The position numbers and the translations under genes are program-made. Below, one piece after another: positions 1 through 8,358 of a stretch of 34,829 bases of DNA (position 1 is the first letter of the stretch; every line of letters starts with the position of its first letter). A model generated the notes under the pieces. It was given only the letters and a program-made list of their open reading frames with translations, did not search any database and was not told where the DNA came from. The DNA comes from MGBC120314 sp964403785 (GTDB lineage: Bacteria > Bacillota > Clostridia > Lachnospirales > Lachnospiraceae): positions 1 through 34,829 of the forward strand of contig CAYOHM010000011.1 in assembly GCA_964403785.1 (NCBI GenBank), given 5' to 3'.

Positions 1-986
1 ACCTCCTCAACCGCCACCTTGTTATACATAATTACACCAACATAGGAGGAAATCTTATTTACTGACGGTAGAAGTCTGAAGGCTGCAAGCGCAAATACCG
101 AAATTATAGGTATAAATGAGGAGGCTGCGCTTCCCGCCATAACCTTAACAGCAACAATGACTAAAATTACGGCGATTACCATAGTTTCCATCATAGGCTT
201 CGGAATTGCATTATACAGTCCGTTCTTTACCTGATTTTTGGCAAGCCCCGCTGCTATGTCCCAGAACTCATCCTTAAAAAACTGTTCATTATCGGAAATT
301 TTAATTTCCTTGATACCGCCAAAGGACTGGTGCATACATTTAATCTGTGCCTCAACGTAATCACGGTACTGGTTACCCATTCTCTTAAATGCCTTTTTAA
401 AGCCTCTCATAAACAAAAAAGCAAATATGCCAAGTACAACCGCCATAGAAACCGCAATCACAGGGTCCTGAAATACGAGATAAACAACCAGTGCCGCTGC
501 CACAAAGCACTCAGAAAGAAGCTGTGTTGAATTGAGTACCGTCACATAAAACATATTGGTATCCGTCTGAACACTCTTTAAAAGCTCAGCACTGTTGTGA
601 TTAAGGAAGAACGGGTAACTCTTTTCCATATATCCGTTCATCACCTGGCTTGAAAGGTCACGCAGTCCGTAATAGGTGAATCTGTACTGAAAATTGCTTA
701 AATAAACCACATATATGTTCTTCACAACAAAAAGCGTTATGATAATCCCGCACATTACACATACCAGACGTCCAAAATCCGTTATGCCCGTTATGCGGCT
801 CACCATATGTACATATTCGTTATTTAGCATTTCATCCGGGTCAGTTATCATCTCAACAAAAGGAAGAACGGATGAAATGCTGACAAGCTCCACGGCTGCT
901 CCGATAAGTATTGCAAAAAGGAGCCAAACCAACGCTCTTTTTTGTTTTTTGTCAAAAACTTCCAGCATCATTTTAATAGTTTTCAT
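1..986 (-). CDS. PglK-like ABC transporter, membrane domain (partial, cut by left edge)
   Basis: This is the N-terminal 328 codons of an ABC exporter of the fused permease-ATPase type; the ATPase half lies beyond the window. The protein starts MKTIKMMLEVFDKKQKRALV, has an early membrane segment (about residues 17-38), and continues with the alternating hydrophobic helices and charged loops of an ABC membrane domain. The segment ISVFALAAFRLLPSVNKIS near the cut resembles, from memory, the same region of Campylobacter PglK, which flips lipid-linked oligosaccharide across the membrane. The start ATG has GGAG five bases upstream. The gene sits 15 bases after the family-4 glycosyltransferase in a glycan operon, which supports a flippase role. 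Substrate is inferred. Because no Walker motifs are in view, ATPase activity cannot be judged. Confidence 0.8.
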   Translation of the reverse strand, partial: MKTIKMMLEVFDKKQKRALVWLLFAILIGAAVELVSISSVLPFVEMITDPDEMLNNEYVHMVSRITGITDFGRLVCVMCGIIITLFVVKNIYVVYLSNFQYRFTYYGLRDLSSQVMNGYMEKSYPFFLNHNSAELLKSVQTDTNMFYVTVLNSTQLLSECFVAAALVVYLVFQDPVIAVSMAVVLGIFAFLFMRGFKKAFKRMGNQYRDYVEAQIKCMHQSFGGIKEIKISDNEQFFKDEFWDIAAGLAKNQVKNGLYNAIPKPMMETMVIAVILVIVAVKVMAGSAASSFIPIISVFALAAFRLLPSVNKISSYVGVIMYNKVAVEE

Positions 987-1001
987 ATTTTTCTCCAAAT
1001 C

Positions 1002-2096
1002 CTACATCACACTGTTAATTGCCTCTATATAGCCTTTGCTTACGTTTTCAAATGCAAATTCATTGATTTTTTCAAAGCCCGCCTCGCCCATTTTGCGAAG
1101 CTCCTGCGGATTGCTAAGCATATTATCTATTACCTCTGCAAATTTCTTTGCATCATATGGGTCCACTATTCTTCCGGTCACATAATCCTCCACAAGGTCT
1201 GCCGCCCCGTCGGAATATTTTGACGAAATTACCGGCAGGTGCGCACACATAGCCTCAAGTATGACAAGTCCGAAGCAGTCCTCCCTTGTGGGAAGAACAA
1301 ATGCTGCACTCTGGGAATAACATCTGTACAGCTCCTCACCTTCCAAAAAACCGGTGAAGCTGACCCTGTCAGCTATTCCAAGCTCCTGCGCCTGCTTTAT
1401 AAGTCTGTCCTTCTCACACCCTTCTCCGACTACCACGAGTGTAACGGACGAATCACACAGCGCCATTGCCGAAAGAAGCAGGTCCACTCCTTTTCTTACA
1501 ATAAGACCTCCCACACAGACAAGCTGCTTATTATCATAATTATCCTTCTTACGGATATACTTTTGGATGTCAACCGTGAGATAGCTTATAAAGCATTTAT
1601 CCGGTTCGGCGCCATAAGCAATCTGGGTTTCTCTTGAGGCATGACTGCTTGCAATAAACGCATCCGCCCTGCTTATAATATATTTTCTGCACAGTTTTTG
1701 AAGCCTGCCTATGTTTCGCTCGGAAAATAAAGTGCCGTCCGTCCAGCTGATATACTTTACCTTATTTTTCCGGCACCAGTGCATTGCCATAATAATTGTC
1801 GGATTGTATTCCATTGCGACAACAACATCCGGTTTTAACCCGTCAAGAACCTTTCCGACACCGTATGGGATATAAATATCATGCTCATCATAACGTTTTT
1901 TAATCTTTATATTTTTGGACTTAAGGAAGGTAGAATTTAATATCCTGTCCTCATCTGCATGCCACTGTCTTGACGTATTTCTGACGGATGAGTAAACTAT
2001 ATGAAATTCATACTCCGAAACATTTGTCTGAAGGTAATGAAAAAAATCAACCCTGTACGGAGACGGTATGTTGGTTATTATTACTACTCTCTTCAT
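1002..2096 (-). CDS. Glycosyltransferase family 4 (GT-B fold)
   Basis: This is a cytoplasmic retaining glycosyltransferase that would add a sugar from a nucleotide donor to the growing lipid-linked glycan. The N-terminal half begins MKRVVIITNIPSPYRVDFF, typical of the GT4 acceptor domain. The C-terminal half holds the donor-site signature EDCFGLVILEAMCAHLPV, the EX7E motif with both glutamates present, preceded by the G-G-L-I-V-R-K-G strand. I chose the ATG at 2096 because AGGGG lies eight bases upstream; the in-frame GTG at 2105 would start inside that ribosome site. It overlaps the end of the polymerase gene by 50 bases in another frame. The sugar transferred cannot be told from sequence alone. 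Confidence 0.88.
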   Translation of the reverse strand: MKRVVIITNIPSPYRVDFFHYLQTNVSEYEFHIVYSSVRNTSRQWHADEDRILNSTFLKSKNIKIKKRYDEHDIYIPYGVGKVLDGLKPDVVVAMEYNPTIIMAMHWCRKNKVKYISWTDGTLFSERNIGRLQKLCRKYIISRADAFIASSHASRETQIAYGAEPDKCFISYLTVDIQKYIRKKDNYDNKQLVCVGGLIVRKGVDLLLSAMALCDSSVTLVVVGEGCEKDRLIKQAQELGIADRVSFTGFLEGEELYRCYSQSAAFVLPTREDCFGLVILEAMCAHLPVISSKYSDGAADLVEDYVTGRIVDPYDAKKFAEVIDNMLSNPQELRKMGEAGFEKINEFAFENVSKGYIEAINSVM

Positions 2097-3225
2097 TTTC
2101 ATCACCCCTTACCATATTCCCCTTAAATATAACCCATGCGATAAGCACCACAAATGGATTGACCGAAGGATTAAGAGGATACTCCTCCATAAATGCATAT
2201 ATGCATATGATTGCCTGAAGAATCAGTTCTATGTCATATCTGTTTTTATAAAGTCTGCGAAGTAGCATATATATGCCCATCACATAAAGAATTAGCATTA
2301 CAATGCCCGAATACAGATAAATCGTAACATACAGGTTATCCACTATCTCCAAAATCTCTCCGGCATTGTGAAGCCAGAATTCGTATGTATTTCCAAAAAG
2401 TGTAAACGGATACAGCTTAAGGTAGTAATTCATTATGAAAATTCGTCCGGTGAGAACGTGATTTATCTCATACATTACCTTGGTCTTGCCATATATCTCG
2501 TAGAGATAAGGCAATATAAAGCTCAGTGCCACCGCAGCAAACGGTGCGAATGTATAAATACCGTATAATTTGCGTTTGATTTTGTCTGAAAGCACCCATT
2601 TATCCAGCAAAATTATGACCCACATTCCAAGGAACAAAAAATATCCCGTCCTGCTGTGGCAGGCACGGTACGTCCAATATAAAAGTGCATTTGTCAGTAC
2701 AAATTCCAAAATGCCCAGCTTTTCGTATCTTATGTAAATTAACAGTGCAGCTATAACGAACATATTAACGAAAAGTACATTAAAATCAGAATAGCCGTAG
2801 GTGTGATAGCCCGCACCCGTCGCTGCATCGATAATCTGGACATTGTCCTGAAAATATCCAAGCATTGAGCCCACAACAGCTATAAACGAGCCAACTAAAT
2901 GTACCCAGAAGGTTTTTTTGCACAAATCCCTGAAATTAATTCCCTTCATACCGGCAATCGAAATTGCCGCCAGAAAATAGGTCTGCTCTTTAGCCCTGAA
3001 AAAACCTATCGTGCTCAGCAAAACAAGCGTAACTATACACATAAGCTCCATGGGCTCATACTTCGTATATATAATTTTTAACGCCAGAAATGCAAGTGCA
3101 ATTACGAATACTACCTTAAAGCCTGCAGCATTTGAGGCAAAGCCCAGTGCCTTAAGTGCTATCATTGACAGAAAGTAGACATAATATGCCACCCTTGCAT
3201 TTCGATTTTTTATGGGATTTTCCAC
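2047..3225 (-). CDS. Wzy-like O-antigen/polysaccharide polymerase or ligase (polytopic)
   Basis: This polytopic membrane protein of 392 residues has roughly ten hydrophobic segments and one long external loop after the segment ending FILPYLYEIYG. This layout is shared by Wzy polymerases and O-antigen ligases, whose primary sequences are poorly conserved. It probably joins glycan repeat units on the outer face of the membrane. I chose a GTG start at 3225 (first residues M-E-N-P-I-K-N) because GGAG lies seven bases upstream and the coding region then clears the preceding gene by 20 bases; the ATG at 3291 would overlap it and lacks such a site. The last 15 or so residues are polar, low complexity and overlap the next gene. 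The polymerase call rests on topology and context. Confidence 0.68.
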   Translation of the reverse strand: MENPIKNRNARVAYYVYFLSMIALKALGFASNAAGFKVVFVIALAFLALKIIYTKYEPMELMCIVTLVLLSTIGFFRAKEQTYFLAAISIAGMKGINFRDLCKKTFWVHLVGSFIAVVGSMLGYFQDNVQIIDAATGAGYHTYGYSDFNVLFVNMFVIAALLIYIRYEKLGILEFVLTNALLYWTYRACHSRTGYFLFLGMWVIILLDKWVLSDKIKRKLYGIYTFAPFAAVALSFILPYLYEIYGKTKVMYEINHVLTGRIFIMNYYLKLYPFTLFGNTYEFWLHNAGEILEIVDNLYVTIYLYSGIVMLILYVMGIYMLLRRLYKNRYDIELILQAIICIYAFMEEYPLNPSVNPFVVLIAWVIFKGNMVRGDENEESSNNNQHTVSVQG

Positions 3226-3245
3226 GTAGCTTCTCCAATTAATTA

Positions 3246-4022
3246 TTAATACATAATCTGATAATAACGGTAATTTTCCGTATCGCCGCAATATCTGCAG
3301 CCATAATCCTCCGGATTCTTTGTTAGCTTATGATAATCCATATTGAAGATTATGTTATTTACCTCATATTTTCTTGCCAGAGAAACAATCAGCTCCACAT
3401 CCGGCTCTTCCTTACACATTTCCTCATAAATGGTCTGTATCTCGTCGGACTCTATTCCCGACATATATCCTTCCGCATCTCTTCCGTAGAGGAGCCTGTA
3501 TGAGGACGAATACTGGCGCATTGAGCAGTATAACTCGTTAGGTACTATAATAGTTGGATACCATGAGTCAGTTGAATAATGTGCAATATTGTAGCCTATC
3601 TCCGAAACCACCGTCGGCAGCTTGTACCAATTCTTCCTGAACGCAAAATTATCCGTATTGTAAATAAGCTTTCCCGAAAGAATGATAATTACTCCGACAA
3701 GCGCCATACACAGGTATCTCTTGAATTTCTTATTCATCGAAAAAATAATATCGACCGCCGTGTATGCATTAATTACGGTAACCGGAAGCAGCCACAAAAC
3801 TCTCCAATAGGTTCCGAAAAAGTACTTATAATACATAACCTTAACAAATATCGGATTGAAAAATACTGCCAAAAGGACTATCGGAAAAACAAAAAGAACA
3901 GCCCTCTTTTTTTTATCCTTTATAAAAATCCGCAGCATGGAAACATATGCAAAATATATGTACAGACTGCCGCCAAAGAACTTGGCATATTCCTGCCATG
4001 CCACATTTACCAAATCTAACAT
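3246..4022 (-). CDS. Membrane protein, probable C-terminal half of a split large membrane protein
   Basis: The product of 258 residues has about four membrane segments (roughly residues 18-35, 40-58, 72-92 and 101-118) followed by a soluble domain rich in Tyr, with no catalytic motif I can name. A motif TYWRVLWLLPV lies at residues 71-81. It begins 11 bases after the stop of the preceding membrane gene. A weak AAGG site lies upstream of its ATG. In its own frame a TAA lies about 28 bases upstream, and one extra base in the four-T run at 4041-4044 would join both reading frames through N-L-F-Q-I-E-G-S-F-M. I recall related Lachnospiraceae proteins (DUF6077) as single chains of about 600 residues, which is unverified. 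It could also be a genuinely separate subunit. Confidence 0.6.
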   Translation of the reverse strand: MLDLVNVAWQEYAKFFGGSLYIYFAYVSMLRIFIKDKKKRAVLFVFPIVLLAVFFNPIFVKVMYYKYFFGTYWRVLWLLPVTVINAYTAVDIIFSMNKKFKRYLCMALVGVIIILSGKLIYNTDNFAFRKNWYKLPTVVSEIGYNIAHYSTDSWYPTIIVPNELYCSMRQYSSSYRLLYGRDAEGYMSGIESDEIQTIYEEMCKEEPDVELIVSLARKYEVNNIIFNMDYHKLTKNPEDYGCRYCGDTENYRYYQIMY

Positions 4023-4033
4023 AAAACTACCTT

Positions 4034-5098
4034 CTATCTGAAAAGATTAGCTCCAAACGCATACAAAAATCCGTAAATGGCACATGGAATAATCGTAAGC
4101 CATACTGCAATCATCTTTTTAGGTGATTTTTTTGCGATGCCGTAAATTACAGAAATAATTGCACCAAACAATGCTGTGAGCACTATTCCGAAGCCGGAGG
4201 TCAGACAGGCGCCGCAATTTATTACCGCCATTGCAATATAATCCCACCTGTCAGAGGCTTCTCTTTGAAAGAGCCTGAATGCCATAATAAGCAGCAGCGG
4301 AACAAATATAGCCGCATATAATGCTTTGCCCTGCCAGATTCTTAACAGCAGAAATGCACCGTTATTATATGTTGAATATCCGCTGAAATAATGGATGAGG
4401 CTGATAATTCCCACAAAAACAACCTTTTTCTCGCTCTCATCGCCGAACAGCACACCTGCCATAAGCCAGTATACCGCATATGCAAGCGGAATAAATATAA
4501 TCGGAACAACACTGTGCATCAGTATGGCAGGATGAAACATAGTTACCTTGCTTAAAATCGCCCAAAACATTATCCACGGCGATACCATATCCTTAAATAC
4601 CTCTGATATCCTGCTGTACATCAGCTCACCGGTGACGGGATTTTCCTCAAACATCATATCCTTCTCCACGGCTGCGACAGCACTCGGAACAAATCTTGCA
4701 TCATCATCATCCGTATGCTCAAAGTAGCTGAGCATAAAGCCCTGCACAATTATGCTAAGAATAAGCAAGGCTCCCAGAAAACCGTTTTTCGCAGTTCTTT
4801 TGGGAATCTGCATTACCTCGTCCATAATCTGTTTGCCATATCTGAACACCCCGAATATAGCCTGTGCGATTATAAATGCGACATAAACATTAAACAGGGT
4901 GTGGAATTGCATATCTTTTATTATCATAGGAACTGCCATCAGCTGTAATTCACAGAACATAAGCGCAATTCCCATAACCCATTTTGAGAGCAGATGGTTA
5001 CGAAACCTCTCATCCATATGTCCGGTAAGTATTGCACCCAGTACTGTCGGAACAGCCACCGTGCAGACAGCGGCCAGCAATAACTTAATTATTAACAT
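4034..5098 (-). CDS. Polytopic membrane protein, probable N-terminal half of a DUF6077-like protein
   Basis: The product of 354 residues has about nine hydrophobic segments. An acidic motif HTDDDDARF (residues 128-136) follows the segment GALLILSIIVQGFMLSYF and would be outside the membrane; aspartates at this place recall GT-C-type glycosyltransferases, where they bind metal or the lipid-linked donor, but that assignment is my inference. The end YAFGANLFR is abrupt, in the middle of a hydrophobic stretch. A ribosome site GGAG lies nine bases before the ATG, and the gap from the chain-length gene is 16 bases. With the following open reading frame it would make one protein of about 617 residues. 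It is probably a glycan-assembly enzyme, but no function is demonstrated. Confidence 0.6.
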   Translation of the reverse strand: MLIIKLLLAAVCTVAVPTVLGAILTGHMDERFRNHLLSKWVMGIALMFCELQLMAVPMIIKDMQFHTLFNVYVAFIIAQAIFGVFRYGKQIMDEVMQIPKRTAKNGFLGALLILSIIVQGFMLSYFEHTDDDDARFVPSAVAAVEKDMMFEENPVTGELMYSRISEVFKDMVSPWIMFWAILSKVTMFHPAILMHSVVPIIFIPLAYAVYWLMAGVLFGDESEKKVVFVGIISLIHYFSGYSTYNNGAFLLLRIWQGKALYAAIFVPLLLIMAFRLFQREASDRWDYIAMAVINCGACLTSGFGIVLTALFGAIISVIYGIAKKSPKKMIAVWLTIIPCAIYGFLYAFGANLFR

Positions 5099-5114
5099 CT
5101 ATAACTATCTCCAA

Positions 5115-6401
5115 CTACTTCACATATATTAGTCCATCGCAGCAAATACCATTCTGCTTTAAATTAAGCTTAACCCTGTTGGCATCCTCTTCTCTTACGA
5201 CACCGCTGCCTGCCGTTAAAATGACACCATCACACAGCAGCGCAGTTCCCAAGGCTGCTGCTGAAGCCAGCATTGCCGGACAGCTTACAAATACATAGTC
5301 AAACTTATCCCTAAATAACGCCAGAGCCTCCTCAAACTTCTCATTCGTGAACAAATCAATGTCCCCGTCCGTGGCATCCGTCCATTCAACCTTCTTTACC
5401 GACTTCTTATCCGTATCTTTTACCATTGATAACGCATCCGCTTTACCTGTGCAAAGTCTGTACAAGCCGTTTTCGGATATCTCTCCTCCTGTGGCTATAT
5501 CCACCAAAAGAGCCGTTTTGCCGTTGACAGCTGCGTTTTTACACAACATTTGCGCCTGCTCACTTCTGTATTCACGGTCAGTTGCCGAAATAACCGCAAT
5601 AGTTTTATCGTCTTCTATCTTTAATAAAACTCTCTTATATTCTTCCTCATCCACGGCATTATGGTTAATCGCGCCAAGAAGTGGAAGCTCGTAACACTCA
5701 ACAACCTCCTGCTGCGTTCTTAATACCGTACTTAAAAGCAGAGCAAATAATACAGCAACCGCACCGATTACACAGCCGATTACCCCGCCGATAAACGCAA
5801 TCTTGATTACGCCCTTTTTCGTGATTGTCTTTACCTCACTCTCATCAAGTGTTATTGATTTTTGAAGAACATAGGCGTTGGCATGCGGCTCGTCCATAAG
5901 AAGAACACTTCCCTCTCCAAGCTGCTTATTAAAGGTATCCATTACAATTTCGCTAAGATCCTTAGCAAGCTTTACTACGCCCTCCTGGTCATAGCCGATG
6001 AGTGAGCCCTCAACACTGATTTCAAGCATATTCATACCGACATTAACCACAGCCACGCAGTTATACATTGTGGTATAATTTACTGCAATATTATCCTTTT
6101 TGGAGAGCTTATCCAGTGAATCATAGCTTCTTACAATCGCAGTAACATCCTCTATACGGTTATAATAGTTCTCGCTGCCGTCATAGTTGCTTATATAAAC
6201 CGTAAATGACCCGTATACAGGCGCAATATAATGCGCATTTGCATAGTCCTCATTGGTCCTTTGCACCTTATATTTGTAAAACTGATACCCGCCCATAATA
6301 CCGGCAAAAACAATTCCGACAAGAATTATTATGAACCATTTTTTAATCATATAAGTTAAAATATTGATAATATCCGCTTTTCTCACACTTTTACTTTCCA
6401 T
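5115..6401 (-). CDS. Wzz-like chain-length regulator fused to a degenerate BY-kinase domain
   Basis: Two membrane helices (residues about 21-43 and 200-225) flank an external domain of about 155 residues, the layout of Wzz/CapA polysaccharide co-polymerases that set chain length. After the second helix comes a CapB-like Rossmann domain (about 240-428). The normal P-loop is replaced by ISATDREYRSEQAQ (271-284), which has no G-x-x-G-K-S/T. The Walker A' region reads ALLVDIATGG, and the Walker B position reads FDYVFVSCPA with Ser where Asp is expected. No C-terminal tyrosine cluster follows. I therefore read it as a non-catalytic kinase-like regulator. AGGAG lies eight bases before the ATG. No separate tyrosine kinase or phosphatase is present in the window. 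Confidence 0.82.
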   Translation of the reverse strand: MESKSVRKADIINILTYMIKKWFIIILVGIVFAGIMGGYQFYKYKVQRTNEDYANAHYIAPVYGSFTVYISNYDGSENYYNRIEDVTAIVRSYDSLDKLSKKDNIAVNYTTMYNCVAVVNVGMNMLEISVEGSLIGYDQEGVVKLAKDLSEIVMDTFNKQLGEGSVLLMDEPHANAYVLQKSITLDESEVKTITKKGVIKIAFIGGVIGCVIGAVAVLFALLLSTVLRTQQEVVECYELPLLGAINHNAVDEEEYKRVLLKIEDDKTIAVISATDREYRSEQAQMLCKNAAVNGKTALLVDIATGGEISENGLYRLCTGKADALSMVKDTDKKSVKKVEWTDATDGDIDLFTNEKFEEALALFRDKFDYVFVSCPAMLASAAALGTALLCDGVILTAGSGVVREEDANRVKLNLKQNGICCDGLIYVK

Positions 6402-6484
6402 TTAAACTTCTCCTTAGAGGTAAATATACACCTAAGCATTTTACCATAGAACATATATTTTTTCCAGCAAAATATGGCAGTTCA

Positions 6485-8356
6485 TCAGTATAAGCCCTTT
6501 ATATTCTGTATAAACATCTGCTCCCACATATAAATCTGAACTTCATTCCAAACAAGGCTTGCTTCATAAAATCCCCTCCTGCCTGCCAGCACCTCCTGAA
6601 AAAGTGCTCTGACTGCAGCAGGATTGTCAACAAGTGTACTTGTCATAAAGCCCTGAGATGCCGTAATATCCTCGAATAATTCCCTGTAAGCGCCCTTAAG
6701 CCAATCAAGAATCGGAGCATTAAAACCGATTTTGCCCTTTCTGTATGCAATATCATGCGGCATATACGGTGCAAGGGCGTCCCTGATTATATTCTTGCTA
6801 AAGCCGTTTCTTATCTTGGACTTATAACCTATTGAAAATGCAAACTGAACAATCCTGTAATCCATAAACGGCATTCTTATCTCGACACCGTTAATCATAC
6901 TTGTTCTGTCATAATTTCTAAGAAGCGTAGGCAAAATGGTCTCATGGGTCGATACAAATAATGTCTTATTGAGATTGTCCATTTCCTTAAATGCGGGATG
7001 TTCCATATATGCACTCTTTACAAGCGGTCTTCCTATAAGCTTCTTTATTTCCTGCTTTGCCGTATAGTCAAGGAAAAGCTTATGCTTCATTTTCTTAAAC
7101 TCCCGGGAAGAAAACTCCACATCACCGTCATTATTCATATCCATATATGTCTTTACAATCATATCGGTGCCGCTTTTATCCTTTGCATCAGCCAAAGCCT
7201 TCACAACATCAAAGCTGTATCCGCCGAAAAGTTCATCAGCGCCATGTCCGTCAATGGAAACCAATGTATTATAGTTTCTCTCCTGTTCGTAAATCTTAAT
7301 CATCGGAACCTGCATATTTGTGTAGAGCTCCTCAAACTGATAAATATATTTGTAAAGCTGTTCAGGCGAAACCGTATCATCAATATCCAGAAACGTGCTG
7401 GCAATCCCCAGATGCTCCGTCACCTTTCTTGCATAAGCGGACTCATCAAGGTTGGTGCCCGGAAAGCACGCCACGTATGCGTGCTGCCAGTCATCTGCAA
7501 TTCTGCTGTCGCCTTCGTTTCGGGCGATGTCAGCCATTGCGCAGATTACGGCGCTTGAATCAAGTCCGCCGCTGAGTGCCGTGCCTATTGTGACATCACT
7601 TCTCATTCGCAATTTACAGGCATCAAGAAAAAGGTGTCTGAACATCTCCACCTGTTCGTCATAATCCTCCGGCACGTCGATAAGATTATCGAGCGTATTC
7701 CACCACTGTCTTATGGTCAGCCTCCCATCCTCATACCAGCCGCAGTTCCCTGCCGGAAATCTTTCTATTCCCTTTATGATACATTCCGGCTGATTTTCGT
7801 AATGCACCCTGCTTCTGTATAACGCAAATGCGTCAGGATTGCTCTCAACATTTTCAAGGAGGGGCAGCAATGGCTTCATTTCCGATGCGAAGGCAAAAGC
7901 ATCCTTTGAAAGACGTGCAAAATACAGCGGCTTGATACCGAATCTGTCCCTGCTCATAAAAAGTCTTTTTGATACGGTATCCCAGATTGCAAACGCCCAC
8001 ATCCCGTTAAAGTGCATCTGGCAGTCCTCCTGCCACTCCATAAAAGCAGCCAGAATCACCTCAGAGTCCGTATCGCTTGAAAATGTATATCCCTTTTCTT
8101 TTAATTCATTTCTTATTTCTATAAAATTATAAATTTCTCCATTAAAAACAAGCCAATATCTCTCATTGGCATAAGACATTGGCTGTTTTCCGTTATCGGT
8201 TAAGTCAAGAATGGCAAGCCTTCTGTGCCCGAGCGTAACACCGTCTTTCTGATAAAGACCCCATCCGTCAGGTCCGCGGTGTTCAATCTGGTTAAGACAG
8301 GACATTGCCTTTTCTTCACTGATATTTATATTTATTGCACCAAAAATTCCGCACAT
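6485..8356 (-). CDS. asnB: Asparagine synthetase (glutamine-hydrolysing)-type amidotransferase
   Basis: This is a class II glutamine amidotransferase of 623 residues. Cys2 (MCGIFG) is the nucleophile after removal of Met. The N-terminal glutaminase domain includes the segments RGPDGWG and FNGEIYN. The C-terminal ATP-pyrophosphatase domain has the P-loop LSGGLDSS at 261-268 and the later DGHGADELFGGY motif. The family makes asparagine from aspartate, glutamine and ATP, but members inside glycan clusters often amidate sugar carboxylates such as uronic acids. Position favours that second role: it lies two bases after the sugar-phosphate transferase gene and before the chain-length gene. A GAGG site precedes the ATG. 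Both active sites look complete. The acceptor is not known. Confidence 0.9.
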   Translation of the reverse strand: MCGIFGAININISEEKAMSCLNQIEHRGPDGWGLYQKDGVTLGHRRLAILDLTDNGKQPMSYANERYWLVFNGEIYNFIEIRNELKEKGYTFSSDTDSEVILAAFMEWQEDCQMHFNGMWAFAIWDTVSKRLFMSRDRFGIKPLYFARLSKDAFAFASEMKPLLPLLENVESNPDAFALYRSRVHYENQPECIIKGIERFPAGNCGWYEDGRLTIRQWWNTLDNLIDVPEDYDEQVEMFRHLFLDACKLRMRSDVTIGTALSGGLDSSAVICAMADIARNEGDSRIADDWQHAYVACFPGTNLDESAYARKVTEHLGIASTFLDIDDTVSPEQLYKYIYQFEELYTNMQVPMIKIYEQERNYNTLVSIDGHGADELFGGYSFDVVKALADAKDKSGTDMIVKTYMDMNNDGDVEFSSREFKKMKHKLFLDYTAKQEIKKLIGRPLVKSAYMEHPAFKEMDNLNKTLFVSTHETILPTLLRNYDRTSMINGVEIRMPFMDYRIVQFAFSIGYKSKIRNGFSKNIIRDALAPYMPHDIAYRKGKIGFNAPILDWLKGAYRELFEDITASQGFMTSTLVDNPAAVRALFQEVLAGRRGFYEASLVWNEVQIYMWEQMFIQNIKGLY

Positions 8357-8358
8357 AA

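Noticed and set aside
4034..4050. Programmed -1 frameshift joining the two membrane genes
   Set aside because: The join lacks a canonical X-XXY-YYZ slippery heptamer, and I see no clear downstream hairpin. A simple indel or sequence error fits better.
6402..6484. Internal promoter or attenuator before the chain-length gene
   Set aside because: The 83-base gap has a TAAAAT box but no -35 at a fitting distance, and only a weak imperfect hairpin.
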